Source of the DNA: Lyophyllum atratum
Taxonomy: Eukaryota; Basidiomycota; Agaricomycetes; Agaricales; Lyophyllaceae
Direction of reading: 5' to 3'
NCBI GenBank assembly: GCA_014905825.1
Contig: JACGCN010000010.1
Span: 620,001-684,000 of the forward strand
Length of the DNA: 64,000 nucleotides
In this document: positions 1 through 11,566 of the stretch, in pieces
Position numbering within the stretch: position 1 is the stretch's first letter
Layout of the letters: each line of letters opens with the position of its first letter
Notes under the pieces: model-generated
The model's input: the letters and a program-made list of their open reading frames with translations, nothing else
The model's database searches: none
What the model was told of the DNA's origin: nothing
Translations under genes and position numbers: made by a program

Positions 1-44
1 TGGAAATTTGAACCTTGAGGCACCCACCTCTCAATCCACCCATC

Positions 45-1708
45 ATGTCGCAAACCGGCCCCTCAACATCATCAACGTACGTCTTTCTTTCATTTCCGCG
101 ACCACGCACCCCGGCCCAGACTTTTTTATTCATTTCCAAACCATTCCAGACCCTCCCTCAATGACTCCTGGAAAACCGGTCTGCGCTCACCACCAAAAGA
201 CATGCGCCCGCAGACCGAAGATGTAACCGCGACGAAAGGCATGGAGTTCGAGGACATGTTCCTCCGGCGGGAGCTGCTCATGGGCATCTTCGAAGCCGGA
301 TTCGAGAAACCCTCCCCCATCCAAGAAGAAGCCATCCCCATCGCCCTCACCAAACGCGACGTCCTCGCCCGCGCCAAGAACGGCACCGGCAAGACCGCCG
401 CCTTCGTCATCCCGTCCCTCCAGCAGGTCGACGTCAACAAGCCCAAGATCCAGGCGCTCCTCCTCGTGCCGACGCGTGAGCTCGCCCTGCAGACGTCGCA
501 GGTGTGCAAGACCCTCGGGAAACACATGGGCATACAGGTCATGGTCACCACCGGCGGCACCACGCTCAAAGACGATATTTTGCGTCTGTCTGAGACTGTG
601 CATGTTCTGGTGGGCACGCCGGGCCGTATTTTGGATTTGGCGGGTAAAAATGTCGCTGATCTCAGCGAGTGTCCGGTTTTCGTCATGGACGAGGCGGATA
701 AGCTGCTCTCCCCTGAATTCGCTCCTGTAATGGAGCAGCTCCTCTCTTATCTTCCTACTGAGCGACAAGTGATGCTGTTCAGTGCTACCTTCCCTATGAT
801 TGTTAAAGATTTCAAGGTGCGTCGGACTTGGCTCCCTATGAATCTTTGTCTGATCTCTCGATCATCTAGGACAAACATATGAAGTCCCCCTATGAGATCA
901 ACCTCATGGACGAACTGACCCTACGTGGAGTTACGCAATATTATGCCTACGTCGAAGAAAGGCAAAAGGTGCACTGTCTTAATACCCTTTTCTCCAAGGT
1001 CAGTCCCCCTTCCTCCTTCCCCATCGCAGCCTTCATCATCTGACCCCCGCTCCTCCGCAGCTCCAAATCAACCAATCCATCATATTCTGTAATTCCACCA
1101 ACCGCGTCGAGCTCCTCGCCAAAAAAGTGACCGAGCTCGGCTACTCCTGTTTCTACTCACACGCCAAGATGCTGCAATCCCACCGCAACCGCGTCTTCCA
1201 CGACTTCCGCAACGGCGTGTGCCGCAACCTCGTCTGCTCGGACCTCCTCACCCGCGGCATCGACATCCAAGCCGTCAACGTCGTCATCAACTTTGACTTC
1301 CCCAAGAACAGCGAGACGTACCTCCATCGTATCGGGCGTTCGGGACGGTTTGGACACTTGGGGCTGGCGATCAATCTTGTGACGTATGAGGATAGGTTCA
1401 ACCTTTATAGGATTGAGCAGGAGCTTGGGACGGAGATTCAGCCGATCCCGCAGACGATTGATAAGGGGTTGTATGTTGCGCCGAGTGCGTCGGAGGAGCA
1501 GGCACAACAGCAGGCGCAGCAGCAGCAGCAGCAGCAGAGACAGCAGGCCGTGGGGGCTCAGCAGAGGCCGCAGCAGCAGCAGCAACAGCAGGGGCAGGGG
1601 CAGGTGGTCTATCAGAGTAATGGACAGCAGGCCCAGCCGGCTCGCCAGAATGGAGCGGCAGGACCTCCTCGGTCTGGATATCGCGGCGCTGTGCCAGTCG
1701 CTCGATGA
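45..1708 (+). CDS. DHH1: DEAD-box RNA helicase DHH1/DDX6
   Basis: ATP-dependent RNA helicase of the Dhh1/DDX6/Ste13 family, which acts in mRNA decapping, translational repression and P-bodies in the cytoplasm. Four exons (45-76, 150-816, 870-998, 1061-1708) give 491 aa. Visible motifs: family N-terminus [12 protein letters not shown] (about residues 30-41), [15 protein letters not shown]-motif (61-74), GTGKT Walker A (89-93), PTREL (118-122), TPGR (167-170), DEAD (191-194), SATFP, and the second RecA lobe with [14 protein letters not shown] and [10 protein letters not shown]. The C-terminal tail is rich in Gln (CAG/CAA runs at 1500-1640), as in many fungal Dhh1 proteins. The start at 45 was chosen because splicing to 150 restores the conserved N-terminus; an in-frame ATG at 204 would lose it. 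Identification is secure; the exact start rests on the first intron. Confidence 0.96.
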
Positions 1709-2613
1709 AGAGACGGGAGTAGTTGAGTTCATCGTAGGGGTGGGGGGTTGGGCGGTCAATGGGACGGGGAATGTGGGGAGGGAGCGGGAAGCGAAACACA
1801 AACATCAAGGATCCGACATCCAGCCGCATACGTTCAGCCAGTCTAAGCATCTCAATCTTCAGCATCTTTTCTCGTCTGTTTTTTAAATCCTCGTACTCTC
1901 AGGCGGCTTCCGCCAGCGTTACCCATCTTGTACAAATCCCAACACATCGTCACGCTGCCACCACTCACTCCCAAGCCGGGTTTTCCCCCTCCACTATATA
2001 TCTTACATCGCTGTCGTCGTGCGCCGCGAGGTCCTTTCAACCTCGCCTCACTCCTCCCTGCCCATTTTATGTTACCGTTTATTATATATAACGGCGGCGC
2101 GACACCTATCTCTTTTTTACTGTCACTATGATGCTTGAGATGCTTTTTGGTTTCTGCTGGAGTTGTTTGTGCGTTGATTGTGTTGTCGCTTACGTGGTGT
2201 GGTGGAGGTGAAGAGGACGTGGGCGCAGTACTTTACCACTTGTACCGTCGTTACTGTTTTGCGAGACAATTGCACGGCTACGGTCCTCTTACGTGTTGGT
2301 TACCGTCCCGGGTAAGGCTGAAACGGATGAGACTTGTGGAATAGGCGCAAATGAACTGAATTGGGTGTCCGCCACGCGAAAATTTGGCGGAAGCGAGGAA
2401 TCTCAGTTTCTGAGACGCGCCTGCGCCGCTCTTGCTGGTCCTCTCCTCCGTCTTCCCCCTTCTTCCTCGCTGTGCTCCACGACCCACCAGGCGGACTTTT
2501 ACGACACTATATCAATTACACGAAGGCCGGAGTCGAGCCACTTTTGGCAACACACACTAGCGGCCAGCAAAACTGAGCCTGAGGGAGGCCCACCATTTCT
2601 TGGGACTACCGAG
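1709..2613. other. Intergenic, DHH1 3' side and glycosyltransferase promoter
   Basis: About 900 bp between two same-strand genes. I see only short frames without family features. The open frame continuing upstream of the glycosyltransferase start (from 2293) has no conserved content and is taken as chance. Confidence 0.6.
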
Positions 2614-4152
2614 ATGGCACGAGGGGGGGAGCCACGGCATAAACTCCCAATGTACACCTTCCAAGAGTCTGCACCGCGCCTACGCTCTGCAACCGTCCAC
2701 CACCGTTACGACACCCAGGCCCACAACCTCTCCCCGCCTCCGTCTGCCAACGGCCACGACCAAGAGGAATATACCCCGTATCTCCCCCCTCCTTCCCCCA
2801 CCTACCGCTCCCGGGGTCGCCGCTGGCCCTTCAGCCTCGTCCCCCTCCCCCGCCGCCGCACCGTCCGCAAGTTCCTCAACTTCGCAATCCCCATCACCCT
2901 CCTCGTCCTCCTCATCGGGCTCTACCTCTACGAACCCCACATCGAAATCGCGCTCTACTCCCGCGCATGGGTGCACCGCGAGATCGACCCCATACTCCCG
3001 CTCTCCGGCTGCTTCGAGCCCCTGCGCGTCAGCCCGAACTACAACGTGTCCGACGCCCTCTACGGCCGGCGCCGCACGGAGGTGCAGGCGGGGCTCCCTT
3101 TGAAGCGCGGGCTGGACTGCTACGACTTTGCCGGTACGGTCCAGGTGCACCGCGACGACGTGCGGGGGCGGGGGCACCGCGTGCCTGCTGATGCGCGGAC
3201 GCAGTTCCACACGTATTGGAGGACGGACCTGGTGCCGTTCGGCCCGCGCCAGGAGTGGATGATCAAGTCGTTCTTTGCGACGCAGGACGTGGCGGCGTCG
3301 AGGCTGGTTGTGTGGTCCAATGGGGATCTGACGAAGAACGAGATACTGAGGGGGTACGTCGCGCGGTATCCGGAGGCGTTTGCGCTGCGGGTGGTGGATA
3401 TACCGATGCTGGCGAAGTCGACGGAGCTCCATGGGAGCGAGCTGTTGAAGATGAAGGATAAAAAGGCGTGGTTGGATGGGGACTTGCTTCGGCTTTTGCT
3501 GTTGTGGAACTATGGAGGCGTATGGGTCGATATGGACTCCCTCCTGACCCGGGACCTCACCCCACTCCTCGAGCACGAGTTTGTGACCCAATGGGATTGC
3601 TACGGTACGGTCTATTACCAATTCACCCCAGAACTACATTCTATATACTAATTCACTGGATATACAGACAAACCCTACCAGCCTCTCAACGGCGCCCTGA
3701 TGCGCTTCCGCCAAAACTCACCCTACCTCTGCGAAGCCTTCCACATAATGGCCAACTCCCCGCCCCCGCGCATCCACTCAACAGACTGGGGCTCCCTCCT
3801 CTACCTCAAGCTCTGGCGGCGCCTCATCGCGCACGCCATCCCGCCCTTCAAGGTGCTCCCCTTCTGCTTCAGCGACGGCCGCTCCTGCCGCCTCGACAAC
3901 CGCCTCCCCGACCCCTTCGCCGCGGACAATCGCGCGGGGAAGTGGACTATGGGGTTGGGGCTGGAGGAGGGCGGCGGGCTGGATGAGGTGCTGGGGAAGG
4001 TGTTTGGGGTGCATTTGCATAATCAGTGGGAGAAGGGGTTCCCGAGTGGGGGGTGGGTTGAGAGGCTGTTGTTGAGGAAGTATGAGCAGAGGCTGAGGGG
4101 GTTGGAGGTGAGGGGGTTGTTGGAAGGGGATGAGGAGGGAGAGGAATTGTGA
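2614..4152 (+). CDS. Type II membrane glycosyltransferase, DxD sugar-binding (GT32/Och1-like)
   Basis: Predicted Golgi glycosyltransferase with the glycosyltransferase sugar-binding region containing a DxD motif. Two exons (2614-3604, 3668-4152) give 491 aa. A basic, proline-rich cytosolic tail (residues 1-86) is followed by a single hydrophobic anchor at about 87-107, so the catalytic part faces the lumen. The diagnostic stretch is YGGVWVDMDS, with the metal-binding D306-M-D308, preceded by a hydrophobic LLRLLLLWN helix as in GT32 proteins. The second exon carries NGALMRFRQNSPYLCEAF and HLHNQWEK, typical of the C-terminal half of this family. The start at 2614 gives a sensible cytosolic tail; the open frame reaches 2293. 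Substrate is unknown; alpha-mannosyl or alpha-1,4-GlcNAc/Gal transfer are the usual activities of relatives. Confidence 0.85.
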
Positions 4153-4974
4153 GATGAGGAGATGGGGTGAGGATGTGTAGAGAAGATTATGTTCCATCTA
4201 ATGCGGACGCGTGTCGCTGTGCTTAATCATATTCGCTTTGGTTTGCAAGATGTGTTTTGTTTATGAGTCCCCTTGTACCTTTTCGTTGAAACTTCGATGT
4301 TCAACCACGTCAGGTGCGATTCACCGGTGAGTGGGTTTAGGATACTCCTCCAATAGTGCTAACCTGGTTTATATCAGATACGAACTACTTTGACTCCGGG
4401 CTTCCTAGCGTACGGGCTCATCTTGTCGACGTCCTACTTCATTTCATTACTTTCACTTTTTCCCCTACAGGACAGGTTTTCGTGTAGTGCCCCGACAACT
4501 TCGCACGTCCATCAGTTGCGGTAATACTCTGTCAAGTTCGAATCCCACCTCGAACGCGCGCACGCAAAAGGCAAAGCCCCAGTCTCGCCTTTCAATCCCT
4601 GCGGACATGTCATATCGAAATAGCAACGAAGTTAGACTACTCCTACAATGACAGCATCGGTACCTCGAAACAAGAACCTGTGAGCGCGCATACCCCCCGC
4701 AGGCGCCTTTCGAGCCAAATAGGAAGACTTTTCGTAGGTCGCCCAGATTGCGCAGTGCGAGGAGCTGCTTTTGACAGGCGCAGCCGCGATCTTGCTCAAA
4801 CATCCGTGCAAGTTACGCCAGTCCTGGGTTCGAGTAGACAGCCATGACATGCGCAGCCGTGATTTCCAACCATCCTCTGAAGCCATAATGGTCCAGAGCA
4901 ATGCCTCCCTCCAACGCAACCCATATAAACCTCCCAATCTCTGCATTGGAATTTTAAAACCAAGCATCCAAGCA
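4153..4974. other. Intergenic between glycosyltransferase and sedolisin
   Basis: About 820 bp with no supported gene. It contains the TATA box of the downstream protease gene near its right end. Confidence 0.6.
4924..4929 (+). promoter_or_regulatory. TATA box of the sedolisin-like gene
   Basis: TATAAA lies 46 bp upstream of the start codon at 4975, in the context ccatataaacc. Position and sequence fit a fungal core promoter of a strongly expressed secreted-protein gene. Inferred from position only. Confidence 0.5.
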
Positions 4975-7559
4975 ATGCTTCGAGCACTCGTCCTCCTCGG
5001 TGCCCTCCTCATCCCACTCTCAAACGCAAACCCACTCCTCAATCACCCCACTCGGTCCGGACACGTCGTGCACGAGAAACGAACACCCCACCCCATCCCC
5101 CCCATCCGCCGCCTCCCCGCCTCCGGCCCCCTCCCCCTCCGCATCGCCCTAAAGCAGCAATCCCTCGACCTCCTCCCCTCTCTCCTCCTCGCCGTCTCCG
5201 ACCCCGCCTCGCCCTCCTACGGCCAGCACTGGACGCCCGCCCAGGTCGTCCAAAAGTTCGCCCCGCCCGATGAGGCGGCGCGTAAGGTGCGGAGGTGGTT
5301 GGAGACGCAGGGCGTGCACCCGGGTAGGATACGGAGGAGTAAGAATAGGGCGTGGCTTGAGGTGAGGGGTGCGACTGTTGGGGAGGTGGAGGAGCTTTTG
5401 GACGCGAGGTATCATGTATATAAGAGGGAGGGCGAGGGGGGAGAGGAGTATGAGCATGTTGGTGAGAGCCTCTTTCGTTGGTTATTGAACTAGAGGTGGT
5501 GTTGATACAAGCTGGGATGGGTAGCATGCGATTCGTATTCCTTGCCGAGAAGTATCTCGGAAGTCGTCGATTTCATCACGCCTACGGTGCAGCCTAACGT
5601 CAGGTTAGGTGATATCGGAACCCGCAGAGAGAGGAGCCTAGTGGCCAGGCGTTATTCCAAGCGGGCACCTGAAGCGACGACTGATGCGCCTACTGGGTGC
5701 GACAAGGTCGTGACTCCAGACTGCATCAAGGCCCTTTATAATATGACATATGTCCCAAAGGCCACCGACCGTAACACCTTTGGCATCGGTACGTCCGATT
5801 CCGACTTTGAATCTTGAGTCGTTGCTGACCCCCAAGCCCCTTCCTGCAGTGAGCTATTATGCCAACACGTATCTCCAATCCGACCTCGACACCTTCTTCC
5901 GGAACTTTTCGCCCGCGCTTGTGGGCAAGTCGCCCCAGTTGATCTCGATTGACGGCGGTAAGTCCATTCAGGCGCGCGTAGAGCCACACTGACTGTAGAC
6001 CTTGCAGGATCCAATGAGCAAGACCAGAACACCGATGTTGGGGAGACGGGATATATATTGCAATATGCCATGTCCCTCGTGCAGCCCCAGCCCGTCCAGC
6101 TTCTCCAGGTCGGGAATCAGCAAACGGGTATGTCCGGCCATATTCACCACCCGCCCTGAGGCTCAACTCTCAACTTTAAACCCTCCCACAGGCGAGCGAG
6201 TTCGCTCCTTCAACGAATGGCTTGACGCCGTCGACGGCTCGTACTGCACCTCGGATGGCGGAGACGACTTCACCTACGACCCCGTGCTGCCAGATCCGCT
6301 TCCTGGCGGGCTGAAGGAGCATACATGCGGGTCCGTCAAGGCTCCGTACGTTATATCGAACTCGCAGGCGCTGTTTGAGCACGCTTTCCCGCAGTTTTAT
6401 CTGCAGCGGCAGTGTAACGAGTTCGCGAAGCTTGGACTGATGGGCGTGACGGTCGTGTACTCTGCGGGTAATGCAGGTACGAGCGGCGCGACGAATGGGT
6501 ATTGTCTTGATGGGAATGGTACGTTTTGCTTCGTCCTCGCTTATTTGTGTTCTAAATGCTGTCTGCCTTTGCCAGGGTCAATGAATGCGAACGCGACGCT
6601 CTTCAACCCTTCCTGGCCGGCATCGTGTCCGTGGGTCACAGCCGTCGGCGGTACACAGGTCAAGGCCGGTTCTGTCGCGGCACCTGGCGCGGAGGAGGTC
6701 TGGAACGAGGAAATTATTCCAGGGTTCTTCGAGTCGGGTGGCGGCGGGTTCAGTAACCGGTTCCCAATACCATCGTACCAGAAGCAAGCCGTGAACGCGT
6801 ATGTAGCCAGGCTGAGGAAGAGTGACCCGGGTCATTTGAAGCTTTTCAACACGAAAGGAGTGCGTTTCATGTTCTCTGCATGCGGGCGAGTATATGCTGA
6901 GTATAATGTGTAGCGCGCGTATCCCGACTTGAGTGTCGTTGCGTGAGTTCATTTGGATGGCTTTCCCTTAAGGAGCGTACCTGATACGATGCGTAGGAAC
7001 CAGTTTTTAAATGTCGACGACGGTTCGGTCATTGCAAGTAGTGGCACGTCCGGTGCGGTACCAACGGTCGCGTCCATCATCACGTTGGTCAACGACGCGC
7101 GGCTCGCTGCGGGAAAGAAACCCGTCGGCTTCATTAACCCAGTGGTGCGTACTTTCATGTCTGGTATGCGGTGTCGCGTCCTGACGAGGGGGCACGACAC
7201 GTAGATCTACTCCTCCGGCTTTGCAAGCGCGTTCACCGATGTGACGTCAGGAACGAACCAAGGTTGCAGAGGCTGTGAGTAGTGGAGTCATTCGTGGTTA
7301 TCCCATTTCCACGTCTGACGCATGTGTTGGAACGTTGCAGTGCAAGGCCAGCGGGGAGGAGGGTTCAAGGCGTAAGTTTCTACATGTTCGAGTGACCTGA
7401 TTTGTGCTGACTGCCTTCGGATAGCGACAAAGGATGGGATCCGGCTTCAGGTAGGTTGATTCCTCATTGAAAGTGTATGCAGGGAGCTGACGGCCATCAA
7501 TAGGGGTGGGTACTCCCAATCTCGGGTTGCTCATCAAGAAGTGGTTGGCGTTGCCTTGA
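4975..7559 (+). CDS. Sedolisin / tripeptidyl-peptidase-like S53 protein, probably catalytically altered
   Basis: Secreted S53 (sedolisin, pro-kumamolisin) family protein of 649 aa in 12 exons (4975-5461, 5525-5788, 5850-5957, 6008-6127, 6192-6518, 6576-6859, 6914-6942, 6997-7144, 7205-7274, 7341-7371, 7425-7450, 7504-7559). It has a signal peptide (first ~20 aa, LVLLGALLIPLSNA), an activation pro-domain with SPSYGQHWT and the domain boundary VACDSYSLP, and the S53 core with FNPSWPASCPWVTAVGGTQ, RAYPDLSVVA, SGTS and a C-terminal calcium loop (DVTSG...GWDPASGVGTPNLG). In active enzymes the tetrad is E, D (four residues on), D (oxyanion hole) and S. Here E299 and S558 are kept, but the second position is I303 (GETGYILQY) and the oxyanion Asp is N420 (SAGNAG for SGDxG). 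The protein is intact otherwise, so a non-peptidase role or altered chemistry is inferred. Confidence 0.88.
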
Positions 7560-7684
7560 TGCATGTAATTTCTGGATCAGTAGCAGACTGCAGAGGAAAA
7601 GATGGACCCTCGAGATCATTCTATATGCTGATACAAGTGTTGGTAAATACAGTGTTGACCATATTTCATGTCGTACCAGATATT

Positions 7685-8212
7685 TTACAGTGCAGGCATC
7701 TTGCGCACCACCTTGCCCTCATTCTTAGCATGCACCGCCAGCCGCCCGAGTATCTCTGAGTCTGTCCAGCGCTCTGGTGGCGTCCTTTTCCCCGTTGCCC
7801 AGTAGTAAATATCCCAGTCTGCTTCGTCCAGCAGCTGCCATCCAAACTCGTGTCAGTGCTCATCCAATGGACAAAATGGAATCATACCTACCCGGTCGTA
7901 CTCGCGCATCTCCGCCTCGCTCATCGTGTTCAAGTGGTCGCGTGCAAAAGTGCTCAATAGCAGATCGCTTTCCAGCGTCCCGCGCTTGCGCGACTGGTAT
8001 ACCAGGCGCGCGCGGAGCGTGTCGGTGGACTCATTGTGTCGGGGCAATGGATTGGGCTGGATGTCCTCCGTCACTGTCGAGGCGAGGTGTTCTGGGGTGT
8101 TGGGGAGAGGCCATGGGTCCGCGCGGCGGTGAAGGGAGACGGAGAAGGGGCGTTTGGAGAACAGGAGATGGCACCGGGAGGAGAATATGCATCGTTGAAT
8201 GGTCGGCAACAT
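7685..8212 (-). CDS. SDH5: Succinate dehydrogenase assembly factor 2 (SDHAF2/Sdh5), mitochondrial
   Basis: Small matrix protein that promotes FAD attachment to the flavoprotein subunit of succinate dehydrogenase (complex II). Two exons on the minus strand (7892-8212, 7685-7834) give 156 aa. The N-terminus is basic and Arg/Ser/Phe-rich, as in a mitochondrial presequence. The family core is present: [20 protein letters not shown], then the intron, then [15 protein letters not shown], which matches the SDHAF2 pattern RLLYQSRKRG...L..NDWDIYYW. The C-terminus KVVRKMPAL is short, as usual. It lies tail-to-tail with the sedolisin gene, with 125 bp between stops. An open frame extends upstream to 8707 in the same frame, but that part shows no conservation. 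Confidence 0.93.
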
Positions 8213-9112
8213 AATGGTGCTTTGGGAACGAATTCGTTCTGGTCCAATTGCACTGCTCCGTGGAATTGATTTCACATGCTCTTGGCAAATAAGCGAGATC
8301 GGCCCGTCAGTCAACTTCCCACAATCAGAAGTAGTAACAACTTGTAGGCACTCTTTCCCTGGCTCACTCACGACGACGCAACGACGCACTCTAGTTATTG
8401 ACCTATCGCTTACGGCATTCGAATCCACACATTTGTCGCACTCAGACTCTCTGGAGTCATCATGGACGGACCGGGGGGTCGTTGAATCACTCGATTTGGG
8501 AAGCATCAAGCAGTTCTTCATTGGAACCGACAGAGCAGCCAACTGTGTAGACATGTTGAAGATGGACCGGTGAAGTAGAAGGGTAACCCACTCATATGAC
8601 TGTATAAGCCCTTTACGCAGTGCATCCTGTGGTAGGGCATCGCGGGGCCATCTGGATCCGCGCCCAAGCCGAGGTACGTGCGTCCTCCGAAATATAACCT
8701 GCCGCACATTCGTTCAAGGGTAAGACAAAGCATCAATGACATTTCCATACTTACAGACGGTCAATCCGTCCACAGTCGTCTACTTTAGACCCGAACATCC
8801 GGCTGTACTGACTTGTGGATTTTGGGCTGATTGCGAATATAGCCGTTCTTGAAATATAGACTGTAAAATTGGTCGGCAGGTTTGAGAAGCCGTAAAAACA
8901 TCACACTTTAATGTAACATGCTCTGGTCCAAGAAATATATCTTCGGAAAGTCTCAGCGTTGTGCTGGGCTCGGGCAAGATGGGTGAATGGGGGTTCCATG
9001 GTCATTGAATACGCACTACAATTATGCTCTAAATACATCGGACTTCAGGGATGGAGAGCTAGCCTTCCATCCGTCCAGCAACTTCCATCCACGTAACTTG
9101 TGTTATATAGCC
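8213..9112. other. Intergenic, no supported gene
   Basis: About 900 bp between two minus-strand genes. Minus-strand frames at 8518-8748 and 8780-8977 were read in full and show no recognisable domain. It should hold the SDH5 promoter and the 3' region of the CHCH gene. Confidence 0.5.
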
Positions 9113-9737
9113 CTAGTAAGGGGCAGCCGCTGCCTGGCACTTTACGACAGGATTAATATGTCAGCGTTCAATTGAGAAGGCAGAGAAAACGACGTACAGC
9201 TTTCAGTTGGTCAAGATACCACGTGCACGAAGGAAGATCCGCCTTCTCTAAGCACTTCGTGAAGTCTATGATAACCTCCGTCAGCATCAAGAAAAAATTC
9301 AAGCTGAATCATCAAAACGCACCCTTGGCCTGGACCTCACAGCTCACACCACTTTGGAACTGCTGTTGCTGCTGCTGTTGTTGCACTGGAGGTGCTTGGG
9401 CTTCTGCGGGTGCAGAAGAGCTACCGCCGAAGAGCATGCTGGAAAGTCCATGTCCAATGGTGGATCCGACAGCTACCGAACCAGCTGTCGCGGCCATCTG
9501 CGCAAGCATACCTGGTTGACCTGAGGAGGCCGCGGCAGCAGGGCGGGCGGGTGCAGGGGGTGCAGGCGCGTGCGGGGCGGCGTAGCCGGCAGGGGCAGCT
9601 GCTGTATGAGCTCCGCGAGATTGTGAGGGTGCGGGTGCAGCACGAGCAGCAGGTGCAGAACGTCCACGGGATTGACGCTGAGAGGTTGTTTAATCACTGG
9701 AAGGGGCGTGCAGAGCTGCACAGAGACTTACAGGCAT
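9113..9737 (-). CDS. MIX17: Twin CX9C (CHCH) mitochondrial protein, CHCHD2/Mix17-like
   Basis: Intermembrane-space CHCH protein of the CHCHD2/CHCHD10/Mix17 family (151 aa), imported by the Mia40 disulfide relay and linked to respiration and cristae. Four exons: 9732-9737 (only six bases, Met-Pro), 9323-9677, 9198-9265 and 9113-9139. The N-terminus [10 protein letters not shown] and an Ala/Pro-rich segment precede the family glycine helix [20 protein letters not shown], then a Gln run from CAG repeats (9359-9388). The CHCH pair is exact: C-x9-C (CEVQAKDFTKC) and C-x9-C ([11 protein letters not shown]), followed by QAAAAPY, the usual C-terminus. The last exon is recognised only because it restores the fourth cysteine and that ending. 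It is divergent from the mitoribosomal gene at 9971. Confidence 0.93.
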
Positions 9738-9970
9738 TATGGAGAGGATTAAGTGGTTTGAAGGTGGTGGTTGTTGAGAGAAAACAAACAAATTGCAAAG
9801 TGCAAGAATTTCTTTCCGTAAGCGCTTGCGTGGCCGAATCCCGATCGATGCCGAAATAAACACAACCACACTATCATTCGCTTCGAAAAATATTCTTGGT
9901 CGCGTTCACGGTTCGAGGTAGCTGCTGGCTGAGCATCCTGTCTTTTCCTACAGCATAGGCTGCTGCCACC
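9738..9970. promoter_or_regulatory. Divergent promoter of two mitochondrial-protein genes
   Basis: The 233-bp gap separates the start codons of the minus-strand CHCH protein and the plus-strand mL45/Mba1-type protein. Both products are mitochondrial, so shared control is plausible. I see no clear TATA box. Confidence 0.45.
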
Positions 9971-11566
9971 ATGGCGTTCGCGATCTCTCGTCGGTGTGTC
10001 GGTGCTCTGTGCTCTCAGTCAGGCCCTAGCTTGACGCGCGCCGGACCCTCCCGAGTTGGTTGTTCGCCTCTGAACTTCTCTGCGAGGGGTTACGCTGCCA
10101 CTGCCACGAAACAGAAACAGAAAGTTAAAAAGGCCGCCAGTCCTTCCATAAATGCCGCATTGAAATCTGCCTCCAGCGCCAGAGGCTCTCGGAGGACGGC
10201 CACCAAATCCGCAGACTCGACCGCTTCCTCGCCTCAGGCTTCCGCAACCGCGGCCAAGGACTTACGCACGACATCTGGCGGGATGTCATACAAGATGCCG
10301 GAGAAGAAGGAGGAGGCATTGACGGAAGAGGAGCAAATGGCGCAGGTCGAGCAAATCATGGCTATGTCGACTCTTATGCCGACAGCTGATCCGTGGGGGC
10401 AGCGGGTTGAAACACTAGGTGTGTTGGCTTTAGTAGTCCAATTATGTTTTAGCGTGAAATGCAACAAAAGTGTGCACCCCACCAACATTGGTACCCCATG
10501 GGACACGCTCGATGCATTCGGGCCGACGCAGGTTTCGCGTCGTTGGCCGCTTTCATTTCCATTCTTTTCCATTCTCGTTATCGTCAAAAAGTTGAAAGAA
10601 TGCTGACGGTATAACCCCACAAGTAAAGATGTCGCGATCCCCTACTCTACGATTGGTGACCGAAAGGCTTACCCAAGCTGGCGCGCCATGTTCGACCAAT
10701 TCATCCAGAATCGATATAATGGTGCCAAAAATGCAACGAGGTCAATCACACATGTCACAATTTGAAGAGCCATAGTATTTACCTTTCTTCTAGTATGCTT
10801 ATGCTTGCCCAATCAAACGCAATTCCTGGTGTCGACCTCTCTGAAGCCACGCGCAAACAAAAATACCTAACCGAATGGCCCTGGCGCATCTTCACCACAA
10901 CATCCATCGCGAAAGGGGCTTGGATGGAGACCCTTTGCAAGTCGGCGTTGAAAGCATATTGCCAATTGAATGTTGCTCTTGCTAAGTGAGTGATATTCCC
11001 GCCTGGAGCCAATATCGCGGTCCGACGTCCCGTACTTATACCGTCGTATCTCAGAGGAGACGAGAAAACGATCAAGGAGCTATCGACATCGACATACCAG
11101 GATCATATGATGCGCCTCAGAAAGAAACAGCAACCTCACCATACATACCTCTGGCGTATCCACAAGGAGATCTCGCATACACGAGTGATCTCCATCCGTG
11201 CGACTGAAGGATACCTCGCAGCTGAGGACCCCAAGTTAGGCAACAGGATGATGGTTCACGCGCTCGTTCGGATTGACTCAGAGCAGGTTCGTTTAATCTC
11301 TCTAATTTTCTCGCGTCTGGACGTCAATGAAACATCATATACTCACTATTGTTCTTCGGCTATAGAGCCTCGAGATCTATAACCGCCAGGGCGACCCCGT
11401 GCATATCCGGCCCGCAAATGCGACTGAGCTGAAATTTGGAAATCACCCAGCAGAGAGGAGGCGCGTGACGGAATACCTGGTTTTCGAAAAGCGGATGTGG
11501 TACGATGGCCCGTGGGTCATTCGGGAGCAGCTTTGGGAAGCGCCTGGAAAGAGCGCAGCTGTTTGA
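9971..11566 (+). CDS. Mitochondrial mL45/Mba1-type Tim44-like domain protein
   Basis: Predicted mitochondrial inner-membrane ribosome-associated protein of the mL45/Mba1 (Tim44-like) group, which helps dock the mitoribosome for membrane insertion. Five exons (9971-10418, 10629-10740, 10794-10985, 11055-11286, 11366-11566) give 394 aa. The first ~50 residues are a strong presequence (Arg/Ser/Ala rich, AISRRCVGALC...SARGYAAT). Then come low-complexity Lys/Ser sequence and the Tim44-like part, with LWRIHKEISHTRVISIRA, MMVHALVRIDSEQSLEIYNRQGDPVH and LVFEKRMWYDGPWVIREQLWE, resembling the mL45 C-terminus (FE+.....W.....). The first intron (210 bp) is unusually long for this window and its acceptor at 10628 was chosen to keep frame; a small extra exon inside it cannot be excluded. 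Confidence 0.78.

Noticed and set aside
2680..3621. 313-codon minus-strand frame
   Set aside because: It is antisense to the glycosyltransferase first exon, whose plus-strand reading has a membrane anchor and DxD motif.
4520..4560. GTTCGAATCCC block resembling a tRNA T-loop
   Set aside because: The flanks do not pair into a T-stem, and no D-arm, anticodon arm or acceptor stem can be drawn at the right distance.
8213..8707. Upstream extension of the SDHAF2 frame
   Set aside because: The frame stays open by chance. The mitochondrial presequence begins at the ATG at 8212 and nothing conserved lies above it.
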